A stretch of 25,592 nt of DNA from a virus. Under the pieces are notes generated by a model, which was not told the origin of the DNA, ran no database searches, and saw only the letters and a list, made by a program, of their open reading frames with translations. The position numbers were made by a program, and so were the translations under genes. This document shows positions 18,601 to 23,788 of this stretch, piece after piece (positions within the stretch are counted from its first letter, which is position 1; every line of letters starts with the position of its first letter). The stretch spans positions 1 to 25,592 of the IMG/VR virus record IMGVR_UViG_3300043411_000035; one strand, written 5' to 3'.

Positions 18601-18969
18601 TTGGCCGAGAAGGCGGCCGAGGCGCAGTTCAGCTACCTCGTCAACATGATCCCGCTGGTGCGCGAGGCGCAGGGCGTCTTTGGCCCGTTCGACTACCAAG
18701 GCCCGCCTGTCGGGATGATCGTCGGCGCGCTGAGCAAGGCGGCAAAGCAGACCGAGCAAGTGGCGGCAGCCTACCTCGAAGGCGACGCGGACGCGGCCTT
18801 CGAGAACATGGACGAGGCTTTCGTGAAGTCCTACATCCGGCTGTTGGGGCTGTCCTTCGGCCTTCCCGTCGTGCAGGCTCAACGCATGTGGGACGGGTGG
18901 AAAGCCTGGGACGAAGGCCGGGAAGGCGCAGGCCCGGCGTCGGTGCTGTTCGGGCCGCCAGCGAGGTAG
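12679..18969 (+). CDS. Giant polyvalent ejection protein: two ART-like domains, split zinc metallopeptidase, gp16-like C-terminal part (2096 aa)
   Basis: Domain order: a charged helical N terminus (1-75); ART-like domain 1 (about 80-335; H83 in FHGTP, Y111 in GWGLYF, LYEVELP at 219-225, HNYVIWD at 319-325); metallopeptidase part 1 with HEAGH at 372-376; ART-like domain 2 (about 436-712; H439, Y468, LYEVEIP at 582-588, HNYVVF at 692-697); metallopeptidase part 2 with YHERFARGFEAYAFEG at 741-756; long charged helices (about 800-1440); a conserved polyvalent-protein region (about 1439-1615, including GGYYPIVYSRD); and a C-terminal part with hydrophobic segments near 1935-1964. Size and position match T7 gp16-like internal virion proteins. 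ART and MPTase domains are known from phage polyvalent proteins thought to act on host targets after injection. The nesting of ART 2 in the peptidase is unusual. No lytic transglycosylase motif was recognised. Confidence 0.88.
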   Translation: MASLTGCIKKAGKALSADDKAALLKAAQEHRADGMKATEAGRKAIADLLEAVRAELAEVEAAQVEAPAEDAADQNVLDQSAFHGTPHKVDKFSLHKIGSGEGAQAFGWGLYFAGKREIAEHYRKTLSDTTAEIGAVIVSGQKIDAFSPEGHAARLLYYNDQKQMRALAKEMLKDAAKAEPYAVDIAQKQGLSAADYYGRLNAFIATHTKRNIQVIKGNLYEVELPDDDQLLDYDKSIGTQPAFVKEKLKASGILRDWKESRSDYSLPQAVRPDRGGALYALLSEKFGGDQAASQYLQSIGIHGMRYKAGQMAGVKGGGHNYVIWDEGAIGEPTSLYQGGDAPRAQIAFGQDVSAAASVISLLDGADLSSFIHEAGHFFLEVQADIAIKIQQQMAGGASVTDLERGIVEDFNAALRWMGVTGTEDATGKTGGAMDQAAFHGTPYRGIDKFSTDYIGTGEGNQAYGWGLYFASKKAIAEHYRAALSSGYAPTIIKDGQELSSAAEIAEAYYTPGRIVGGHSGRDVVLDFDRDGPYKWSVKVQNVDADGKPVYGSRSRWHSTMPDFKDLEQHFKANGYKVVRGQLYEVEIPEDGEMLLWDKPLKDQPPKVLEALAPFIERYKENQRKIMSAFPADEVEREIAAGMRTLTGQGVYEQAGYMEGGGDRSASEYLMSLGVKGIKYLDGLSRTARSGSHNYVVFSGDDVAIRQTFYQGGEQAPQEFPAQGRTPLDTWAMMSMAEKTYYHERFARGFEAYAFEGKAPSIALQGVFNRFRAWLKDVYRWLLKAHGDRLDAGLNAKLSDDIRGVMDRMIATDEAIEEAEAARGFLPLFKSAEDAAKFGWSVEKWQKYQALGKDATDAAQAQLSERALKDMKWLGRARDKALKARQREVEDQRREVRAEIRMEVYSEPVYRAWQFLTGKGDDDNTAKGEGLPKGSRAVDVSKDSLLVAIAKLGGISRESAKRDAGVSEDDLKVASGVFGAPVFRKTGGRNADDMREALTELGYLHERDEFGRTDLRGLSDAISNELGGSPEYSFSKDYGPDASGDKIGEGQFYGKLNTEDMRLRYGNGADAIWRKLSALRMTSDTGLDADVVAEFFEFDSGDALVRALAEATPPREAIEARTDERMLQMFGDITSPEALARAADEAVMNKVRAKFLASEWKALEDATTKKEKRGKRSVDLMAIAAKEYAAQIVARLKVRDIKPAKYAAAAARNGKLSAKAFTSAKLEEAAMHKRNQTVNAYAADAAYEALHEVERARAYLRKFDKHIKSIDPAYQDQINAILERFDLRKASRDEAAKARAEARTQAQVAAAQARLDELDAADPTNERAALADWIASLDPDKGDVIPALSEAVLNEANRKSYKDMTLEELRGMVDDVRQLEHLGRTKNRLLKSKAKRDLDEYADDASASIRKSKAVRKIDREGEPAWRDHSADALATMRKMSSLARQMDAGDESGPLFEGLIRPANEAGAWADERLSKEHAELFKIVSEVAALPDGLTGRKVRTPLGVSLTRGAQLAVLLNAGNEVNLQRMEAGDGWSMAQVQALAATMTPTELNFVNKTWAYLETFWPEVQALEKRMTGVAPEKVEAAPWVATASDGTKITMTGGYYPIVYSRDLNDATAKQESAKELMEAARGAVSRGMTRHSHTKKRAEKVARKLNLNLDVISSHVEQVVHDLAWREWVTDANRILNHKDISLAIHEHYGPRVLQAMREQVAAIATGDIKPRDAWHKSLMWARNNTSRAVMGFSATTAFLQPFGVLQSVVRIGAVTVLKGYRRWVGDAAQLESSLTWITDKSTMMKHRAKTFNREVKELNRVMEGKSKAADVLDTALFFAMQKMQLVADIPTWIGQYEKTLQEASDRAKAEGRFGDEVLEEIEAEAVAQADRAVIESQGSGEVKDLAGVQRNWPMLTMFYSYFSATWQMTAESTARTNFRNPRAVAGWLADMLLLNVVPAIGPALLLMFLKGMGDDDEENERKLAEKAAEAQFSYLVNMIPLVREAQGVFGPFDYQGPPVGMIVGALSKAAKQTEQVAAAYLEGDADAAFENMDEAFVKSYIRLLGLSFGLPVVQAQRMWDGWKAWDEGREGAGPASVLFGPPAR
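12908..13697 (+). repeat. ART-encoding repeat unit, copy 1
   Basis: This segment of the giant gene resembles 13976-14816 in sequence as well as in protein. The left edge (12908-12935) matches the second copy in 26 of 28 bases. The segment around GGCTGGGGCCTGTACTT is identical in both copies. The right edge shares TACCAAGGCGGCGA. Internal parts differ in length and content, so the copies have diverged. Copy 1 sits upstream of the HEAGH metallopeptidase motif. Confidence 0.75.
13976..14816 (+). repeat. ART-encoding repeat unit, copy 2, inside the metallopeptidase coding region
   Basis: This is the partner of 12908-13697, with the same left-edge sequence and the same TACCAAGGCGGCGA right edge. 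It falls between the codons for HEAGH (13792-13806) and those for YHERFARGFEAY (from 14899), and so splits the peptidase domain without breaking the reading frame. It is about 50 bases longer than copy 1, largely because the region after the Y468 motif differs. Confidence 0.75.
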
Positions 18970-18970
18970 A

Positions 18971-18985
18971 GATTCCCAAACCCTT
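18971..18985 (+). promoter_or_regulatory. Exact copy 2 of GATTCCCAAACCCTT
   Basis: The 15-mer starts one base after the stop codon of the giant ejection gene, ahead of the portal block. It is identical to the copies at 3727 and 22077. A hairpin with the TAGCGCG loop follows at 19000-19019. The repetition and its placement at block boundaries support a regulatory role; the type of signal is not determined. Confidence 0.65.
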
Positions 18986-18999
18986 CCACGGGAGAGGTT

Positions 19000-19019
19000 G
19001 GACATTAGCGCGCATGTCC
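19000..19019 (+). promoter_or_regulatory. Hairpin with TAGCGCG loop overlapping a start codon
   Basis: GGACAT (19000-19005) pairs with ATGTCC (19014-19019) around an eight-base loop TAGCGCGC. The ATG of the following small gene is the 3' arm of the stem, so a folded transcript would hide it. A purine-rich GGGAGAGG at 18990-18997 lies just upstream. The same ATTAGCGCGC string occurs in the hairpin at 22089-22110 with a completely different stem. Confidence 0.55.
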
Positions 19020-19205
19020 TTCATGCGTCCCAAAACGCCGACCCCGGCGCCCCCACCCGTGCCTGTCATCGAGGACACGGATGCCAAGGCTCAGGAGTAC
19101 GCGGCCATGCTTGCCAGGCGCAAGGGCCGCGCTGCTGCCATCCTGACCGACCGAAGGGCGGACCAGACCCCGCAGACGGCGGCCAAGGTCCTGCTGGGGC
19201 AGTAG
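19014..19205 (+). CDS. Small proline-rich protein before the portal (63 aa)
   Basis: The sequence begins MSFMRPKTPTPAPPPVPVIEDT. It continues into a helical part (KAQEYAAMLARRKGRAAAILTD) and ends with TPQTAAKVLLGQ. Small proteins of this pattern (an N-terminal MxFxRPK, a proline tract, and a TPQTAAKTLLG-like end) commonly lie just before portal genes in related podoviruses and prophages; their function is unknown. The ATG at 19014 lies in a hairpin arm. An alternative in-frame ATG at 19023 is three codons downstream. Neither has a well-spaced Shine-Dalgarno sequence; GGGAGAGG lies 16 bases upstream of the first. Confidence 0.72.
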   Translation: MSFMRPKTPTPAPPPVPVIEDTDAKAQEYAAMLARRKGRAAAILTDRRADQTPQTAAKVLLGQ

Positions 19206-19206
19206 C

Positions 19207-20832
19207 GTGTCCCAGCGCATCGAGGAGATTCTCCGGCGGCTGGAGACTGCGAAAAGCACTCGCGGGAACTGGAATCGCACTTTCCAAGACATCGGGGATC
19301 GAATCCTTCCCCAATCCGCGGACTTTGAAACCCAGCGCAGCGATGGAGAGGACCGCACCGAACTGATGTTCGACGCCACGGCGGCGCTGGCCCTGCAGAA
19401 GTACGTCGCGGCCATCGAGTCGTTCGCCACGCCAAGGAACCAGCAGTGGCACACCCTGACCGTCACCGACAAGTCGCTGGCGAAGAAGCAGCGGGTGAAG
19501 GCGTACCTGGACGAGTGGCGGGACATCCTGTTTCGGGTGCGCTACTCGGCCAAGTCGGCGTTTGCGTCGCAGTCCAATGAGGCGTACCTGTCGCATGGCG
19601 CGTTCGGCACGGGTGGCCTGTACATCGACGACGACGTACAGGCGCGGTGCATCCGCTACAAGTCGCTGAATCTGGCGCAGACCTACATCATGGAGAACCA
19701 CCACGGGCTGGTGGATACGGTCTTCCGCTGCTTCAAGCGCACGCTGCGGCAGATCGAGCAGCGGTGGCCCGGAAAGATGCCGCCGCGGATGGCCGAGGCA
19801 ATGAAGAAGAACCCCGATGAGAAGTTCGAGGTGGTTCACTTCGTCGGCCCGCGCACGGACTACGACCCTGGGCGCATCGGCCCGAAGGGCATGCCCTGGG
19901 CGTCGTGCTACATCCTGCCGCAGGACAAGAGCGAACTGGAGGAGGGCGGCTATCGCTCGTGGCCGTTCGGCATCGCACGGTACATGACCAACGCGGATGA
20001 GGTCTACGGCCGGTCCCCGGCGTGGCTGGCGCTGTCGAACATCAAGGTCCTGAACGAGATGAAGAAGACTCATCTCAAGGCCGGGCATCGCGTGGTGGAC
20101 CCCCCGATGCTGGTGCACGAGGACGGCATCCTGGGCGCCTTCAGCATGGCCCCCGGTGCCTTGAACTACGGCGGGCTGTCGAGCGCTGGTGAGCAGCTTG
20201 TGAAGCCCCTCATCACCAACGCGCGCCTGGACATCAGCCTGGAGATGATGGACAAGGAGCGCGAGATCATCGGCACGGCGTTCCTGGCCGACGTGTACCG
20301 CGCGCTGGTGGAGAACCCGCAGATGACGGCCACGCAGACGATGCAGCTCATCAGCGAGCGCGCGGTGCTGGTGGCCCCGGTCCTGGGTCGGCTGCAATCC
20401 GAGTTCCTGGGCAACACCATCGAGCGCGAGATCGACATCCTGACCGAGGCCGGCGAAGGCCCGGAGATGCCGCCCGAGTTGATTGAGGCTGGTGGCGAGT
20501 ACCGCATCGAGTACACCAGCCCCATGTCCCGCGCCATGCGAGCCAGCGAAGGCGTGGCGATTCAGCGGACCCTGGAGTCGCTGATTCCGCTGTCGCAGAT
20601 CGACCCGACGGCGCTGGACATCATCGACCTGACGGAAGCCAGCCGCGCGCTGGCCGAGATCAACGGCATGCCGGCTTCGATGATCCGGGATGACGACGCG
20701 CTGGCGGCGCTGAAAGAGAACCGCTCGCAGGATCAGCAGGCGCAGCAACTGCTGGCGGCAGCGCCGGCCGTCACGTCGGCGGCGGCGAACCTCATCAAGC
20801 TGCAGCAGAACGCCGGGGTGCCTGCTCTTTGA
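19207..20832 (+). CDS. Portal / head-to-tail connecting protein
   Basis: The 541-residue protein matches the podovirus head-tail connector family (PF12236, T7 gp8-like), which forms the dodecameric DNA channel at the special capsid vertex. Visible landmarks are the start RIEEILRRLETAKSTRGNWNRTFQDIGDRILP, FDATAALALQKYVAAIESFATPRNQQWH (about 57-84), the YLSHGAFGTGGLYID segment (about 124-138), YGRSPAWLALSNIKVLNEM (about 266-284), and a C-terminal glutamine/alanine-rich helix. The GTG start at 19207 has a GGGG-containing ribosome-binding region upstream and lies one base after the preceding stop. It overlaps the Bbp19-like gene through a TTGA junction. Confidence 0.93.
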   Translation: MSQRIEEILRRLETAKSTRGNWNRTFQDIGDRILPQSADFETQRSDGEDRTELMFDATAALALQKYVAAIESFATPRNQQWHTLTVTDKSLAKKQRVKAYLDEWRDILFRVRYSAKSAFASQSNEAYLSHGAFGTGGLYIDDDVQARCIRYKSLNLAQTYIMENHHGLVDTVFRCFKRTLRQIEQRWPGKMPPRMAEAMKKNPDEKFEVVHFVGPRTDYDPGRIGPKGMPWASCYILPQDKSELEEGGYRSWPFGIARYMTNADEVYGRSPAWLALSNIKVLNEMKKTHLKAGHRVVDPPMLVHEDGILGAFSMAPGALNYGGLSSAGEQLVKPLITNARLDISLEMMDKEREIIGTAFLADVYRALVENPQMTATQTMQLISERAVLVAPVLGRLQSEFLGNTIEREIDILTEAGEGPEMPPELIEAGGEYRIEYTSPMSRAMRASEGVAIQRTLESLIPLSQIDPTALDIIDLTEASRALAEINGMPASMIRDDDALAALKENRSQDQQAQQLLAAAPAVTSAAANLIKLQQNAGVPAL

Positions 20833-21152
20833 AGCCGCAGACCGAGAACGAGCGCCGCGTGCGCTCCAAGCTCCACGACCGCGTGAGCAGCTACCGCGCG
20901 TTGTTCGTGGTCGGGCCGAAGGAAGAAGCGGATCAGATCGCGCCGGCCGCAGAGGCGGTGCTGCGTGACCTGGCCCAGTACTGCTACGCCAACAAGCCGA
21001 CTCTGAAGATCAGCCCGCAAACCGGGATGACGGACCCCTACGCGATGGCCTTCGCGGAAGGGAGGCGCGACGTATGGAACCGCATCGTGGCGCTTTGCAA
21101 CTTGAGTGAAACCCAAATCGCGCGGATCGCGCAGGCAAGAGAGCACGAATGA
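20829..21152 (+). CDS. Bbp19-like phage protein (107 aa)
   Basis: The protein resembles the Bbp19 family named from Bordetella phage BPP-1. Features are an N-terminal helix with SSYRALFVVGP (about 21-31), then AAEAVLRDLAQYCYANKPTL, and a conserved ending around FAEGRRDVWNRIVALCNL (about 74-91). Family function is not established; genes of this type lie between portal and scaffold in many podoviruses, so a head role is likely. TTG at 20829 is used as start because it overlaps the portal stop codon; no ATG is available before about residue 66, which would remove most of the domain. It overlaps the scaffold gene by ATGA. Confidence 0.78.
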   Translation: MKPQTENERRVRSKLHDRVSSYRALFVVGPKEEADQIAPAAEAVLRDLAQYCYANKPTLKISPQTGMTDPYAMAFAEGRRDVWNRIVALCNLSETQIARIAQAREHE

Positions 21153-22078
21153 ACATCCTGAAGACCTACCGCAAGATGGACGCGATGAACGAAGGCAACG
21201 GCGGCGGTGGCGCCCCTGCCGTCAATGCGCCCGCATCGTCTACCGTGGCCGCACCCGCCGCGCCTGCGCCGGCCGCTGCTGTCGTTGCGCCAGCGGCCCC
21301 TGCCGCTCCTGCCGCGCCGCCCGCGTGGTACGACGGTTTCCAGAACGCCGAGGCGAAAGCATGGGTGCAAGCGACTGGCCTGCTAGACGCCGAACGCGCC
21401 GTCGAGAAGGCGTGGAATCTGGAGAAGCTGCTCGGCGCCGACCGCGCTGGGCGCACCATCGTCCTGCCGACCGACGTGAACGACGCGAAGGCATGGGAGC
21501 CGATCTACGAGAAGCTCGGCCGCCCGCCGACCGCTGACGGCTACAAGCTGACCGTGCCTGATGGGCAAGACCCGGCATTCAGCAAGGAGGCCGCGCAGTG
21601 GTTCCACGGCGCCGGCCTGGCGCCCGCGCAGGCGCAGGCGCTGGTGGAGAAGTGGAACGCATTCCAGACGACCGCCGCGCAGAACGCCGCGAAGGCCGAA
21701 CAGGAAGCGCTGCGCACCGAACACGAAGCCCTGTCGGCCGAGTGGGGCACCGGGCCGGCGGCGGAAGCCCAGCGCGAGTACGCGCGCCGCGCAGCCGTGA
21801 CGCTGGGCCTTGACGCCGAAGCCATCACGGCACTGGAGAAGGTCTCGGGGTTCTCGAAGACCATGAAGGCGCTGGCGAAGGTGGGCCAGATGTCGGGCGA
21901 AGCGCAGGCCGTGGGCATGGGCGAGGGCAGCCAGTTCGGCATGACGCCGGCCGCGGCGCGGGCGCAGAAGGATCGCCTCATGGCGGACAAGGACTGGCGC
22001 CAGAAGTACCTGAACGGCGACCACCAGGCGCGGGCCGAGATGGCGAAGCTGGACGAGGTCCTGGCGCCGATGCGCTGA
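21149..22078 (+). CDS. Capsid scaffolding protein
   Basis: The gene lies between the Bbp19-like gene and the major capsid gene, the standard scaffold position. After a short N-terminal helix there is a long alanine/proline/valine linker (about residues 24-57). A folded part follows, with PPAWYDGFQNAEAKAWVQATGLLD (about 56-79) and GRPPTADGYKLTVPDGQDPAF (about 124-144), patterns that recur in podovirus scaffold and capsid-assembly proteins. A charged helical C terminus, ending in KLDEVLAPMR, would contact the coat protein. Composition, size (309) and position agree. No protease motif is seen, so self-cleavage is not suggested. The stop codon overlaps the third exact copy of the 15-mer. Confidence 0.85.
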   Translation: MNILKTYRKMDAMNEGNGGGGAPAVNAPASSTVAAPAAPAPAAAVVAPAAPAAPAAPPAWYDGFQNAEAKAWVQATGLLDAERAVEKAWNLEKLLGADRAGRTIVLPTDVNDAKAWEPIYEKLGRPPTADGYKLTVPDGQDPAFSKEAAQWFHGAGLAPAQAQALVEKWNAFQTTAAQNAAKAEQEALRTEHEALSAEWGTGPAAEAQREYARRAAVTLGLDAEAITALEKVSGFSKTMKALAKVGQMSGEAQAVGMGEGSQFGMTPAAARAQKDRLMADKDWRQKYLNGDHQARAEMAKLDEVLAPMR

Positions 22079-22091
22079 TTCCCAAACCCTT
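22077..22091 (+). promoter_or_regulatory. Exact copy 3 of GATTCCCAAACCCTT
   Basis: The 15-mer begins at the G of the scaffold stop codon (TGA 22076-22078) and opens the 208-base leader of the major capsid gene. Its last three bases form part of the hairpin at 22089-22110. It is identical to the copies at 3727 and 18971. Confidence 0.65.
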
Positions 22092-22286
22092 CCGAATTAG
22101 CGCGCGGAAGATGTGAATGCGGCGGGGCGTAACTGCCCCGTGACAAGCGGGTACGGGGTACGCAAGCCCCTCCGCTGACGGGCCGGAAAGCGGCACGAGT
22201 GGCGCACGGTACTGCGCAAGTGAGGCACCCGCGAGGGACACGCCAAGCGAGAAGCGACATCCAGCCTTTCACTTGGAGATACCACC
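22079..22286 (+). promoter_or_regulatory. Structured 5' leader of the major capsid gene (candidate RNA element)
   Basis: This is the longest gene-free stretch in the window. By hand, several local helices can be drawn: CGGGGC/GCCCCG at 22123-22140; AGCGG with inner GGGG against CCCC and CCGCT at 22146-22176; GCCG/CGGC at 22182-22194; GCGCA/TGCGC at 22202-22217; and CCC/GGG closed by a GCGA tetraloop at 22228-22237 inside GGC/GCC. A long-range helix, CAAGTGA (22217-22223) with TCACTTG (22269-22275), ends at the first base of the GGAG ribosome-binding site (22275-22278). No ORF of interest fills the region. It may control capsid translation or mRNA stability, or be a structured noncoding RNA; this is inference. 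GC-rich DNA yields chance helices, so covariation evidence is required. Confidence 0.5.
22089..22110 (+). promoter_or_regulatory. Hairpin with TAGCGCG loop at the start of the capsid leader
   Basis: CTTCCG (22089-22094) pairs with CGGAAG (22105-22110) around the loop AATTAGCGCG. The loop core is shared with the hairpin at 19000-19019, while the stems differ at nearly every position. This is the pattern expected of an RNA hairpin read by its loop. It follows directly from the 15-mer at 22077. Confidence 0.55.
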
Positions 22287-23168
22287 GTGAGCCAGAACTC
22301 CCAGGCTTTCTACAGCCAGCAGTACCAGACCAACGTCGAACTGCTCTTGCAGCAGATGGGCGCCAAGATCATGCCGACGTTCAGCATGATGACCGCCACC
22401 GGCAAGGCCGCCGTTGCCGCCGACCAGATCGGCGCCATCGAAGCCGACGAGCGCACCACGCGCTACGACGACATCACGCCGAAGGACCCCGGCCAGACCC
22501 GTCCGTGGGTCTACCCGCGCACCTTCGACGGCGCCATCCTGCTCGACTCGTTCGACCAGATGCGCATGCTGTCGGACCCGAAGAGCAAGTACGTCGTGTC
22601 CGTGGTCAACGCCATCGCCCGCAAGCAGGACGACGAGGCCATCCGCGCGTTCTTCGACGCCCGCAACATCGGTGAGACCGGCTCGACCAGCGACTCGTTC
22701 CCGGCGGGCCAGCAAGTCGGCGTCAACATCGGCGGCACCGGCTCCGGCCTGAACGTCGAGAAGCTGCAGAACGGCATTCAACTGCTCGAAGAAGCCGAGG
22801 TCGATCTCGACCGCGAGACGCTGTACTGCGTTATCACGCCGAAGCAGAAGCGCAACCTGATGAACGAGATCGAGGTCACCTCGGGCGACTTCTTCAAGGG
22901 CCAGGTGATGAGCACCCGTTCGGTGACCGGCTTTCTGTCGATCAACTTCATCGTCAGCAACCGCCTGCTGGCCGACTCGTCCAGCTACACGCGAGTTCCG
23001 CTGTACGTGTCGAGCGGCATGACGTTCTGCCAGTGGGACGGCATCCACACCGACGTGTCGCAGCGCAAGGACAAGCGCGGCCTGCCGTGGCAGTGCTACG
23101 GCGAGGGCACCTTCGGGGCCGTGCGGCGTGAGAACGCCCGCGTGGTCGAGATCAAGTGCGTGGCCTGA
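22287..23168 (+). CDS. Major capsid protein (BPP-1 Bbp17-like, HK97-fold family)
   Basis: The 293-residue protein resembles the podovirus coat family typified by the BPP-1 major capsid protein (Phage_capsid_2 type). Landmarks are FYSQQYQTNVELLLQQMGAKI (about 8-28), TRPWVYPRTFDGAILLDSFDQMRML (about 71-95), YVVSVVNAIARKQDDEAIRAFF (about 102-123), LYCVITPKQKRNLMNEIEV (about 184-202) and the C-terminal GEGTFGAVRRENARVVEIKC. BPP-1 structural work assigns this family an HK97-like fold with altered topology. The GTG start has GGAG at 22275-22278 at good spacing. The gene is preceded by a 208-base structured leader and followed by the cement-protein gene with its own strong ribosome-binding site. Confidence 0.92.
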   Translation: MSQNSQAFYSQQYQTNVELLLQQMGAKIMPTFSMMTATGKAAVAADQIGAIEADERTTRYDDITPKDPGQTRPWVYPRTFDGAILLDSFDQMRMLSDPKSKYVVSVVNAIARKQDDEAIRAFFDARNIGETGSTSDSFPAGQQVGVNIGGTGSGLNVEKLQNGIQLLEEAEVDLDRETLYCVITPKQKRNLMNEIEVTSGDFFKGQVMSTRSVTGFLSINFIVSNRLLADSSSYTRVPLYVSSGMTFCQWDGIHTDVSQRKDKRGLPWQCYGEGTFGAVRRENARVVEIKCVA

Positions 23169-23202
23169 TCGCCTGACAACCAACATCTGAAGGAGGCCCC
23201 AA

Positions 23203-23721
23203 ATGGCCGTCGTGACTCTCAAAAGCACCGCTATCACCAACGCCACGGCGACGCCCGTGGTGCTGACTGGCGGCCACATCTCCAACGGCAACCTGCGCGA
23301 GTCGCAGGGCTTCGCCAACATCGCCAGCGGCGATTCCGCGACTTCCACCTACCGCCTGTTCCGCCTGCGCTCCAGCGACCGCGTGTCGCTGCTGCGCGTC
23401 TACAGCCCCGACATCGGCACGACCACTGCCGGCGACGTGGGTCTGTATGACGTGTCGAGCGTGAACGCTGGCGCGGTGGTCGATGTGGACTTCTTCGCTT
23501 CTGCCCTGAGCCTGAGTGGCGGCGCCCTGAACGGCACCGACATCACCTTCGAGGCGGCGGCGGCCGGTGGCCTCATCACCAACGCAGAGAAGCGCATCTG
23601 GGAAGCCCTGGGGCTCACGTCCGATCCGTCCAAGGAATACGACGTGGTGCTGACGCTGACCGGCGCGGCCGACGCGGCTGGTGTGGCCCTGTTCCGCTGC
23701 CAGTTCGTGAGCGGCGAGTAA
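23203..23721 (+). CDS. Capsid cement/decoration protein-like (BPP-1 Bbp16-like)
   Basis: The protein is 172 residues, rich in Thr, Ala, Ser, Val and Gly, and predicted to be mostly beta, as expected of a jelly-roll decoration protein. It begins with AVVTLKSTAITNATATPVVL and contains YRLFRLRSSDRVSLLRVYSPD (about 47-67). The middle holds GDVGLYDVSSVNAGAVVDVDFFASA (about 75-99) and the end reads YDVVLTLTGAADAAGVALFRCQF. In BPP-1 the gene next to the coat gene encodes a jelly-roll cement protein that stabilises the shell, and the order here is the same. AAGGAGG at 23190-23196 is one of the strongest ribosome-binding sites in the window, which suits an abundant virion protein. A terminator follows. 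Confidence 0.83.
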   Translation: MAVVTLKSTAITNATATPVVLTGGHISNGNLRESQGFANIASGDSATSTYRLFRLRSSDRVSLLRVYSPDIGTTTAGDVGLYDVSSVNAGAVVDVDFFASALSLSGGALNGTDITFEAAAAGGLITNAEKRIWEALGLTSDPSKEYDVVLTLTGAADAAGVALFRCQFVSGE

Positions 23722-23741
23722 TCCGCTTGCCATAGCGATCC

Positions 23742-23775
23742 GGGGCGGCGGCGCAAGTTGCCGCCCCATTTTTTT
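23742..23775 (+). terminator. Intrinsic terminator after the capsid block
   Basis: GGGGCGGC (23742-23749) pairs with GCCGCCCC (23760-23767). Two G-U pairs and one C-G pair extend the stem to a GCAA tetraloop at 23753-23756. The stem is followed by A and then seven T residues (23769-23775). This is a textbook rho-independent terminator and lies directly after the cement gene. Confidence 0.93.
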
Positions 23776-23788
23776 CAGGAGTACGGAA

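Noticed and set aside
15508-19005. Very long open frame on the minus strand opposite the giant gene (over 1100 codons), with similar long minus frames at 7546-9840, 4323-5906 and 19066-20748
   Set aside because: High G+C with G/C-rich third positions keeps the opposite frame open. The translations are arginine-, leucine- and histidine-rich without domain patterns, whereas the + strand frames encode recognisable virion families.
22175-22189. Hammerhead-ribozyme-like core (CTGACGG ... GAAA) in the capsid leader
   Set aside because: The conserved CUGANGA is broken (last base G instead of A), and the needed three-stem arrangement with a cleavage triplet could not be drawn.
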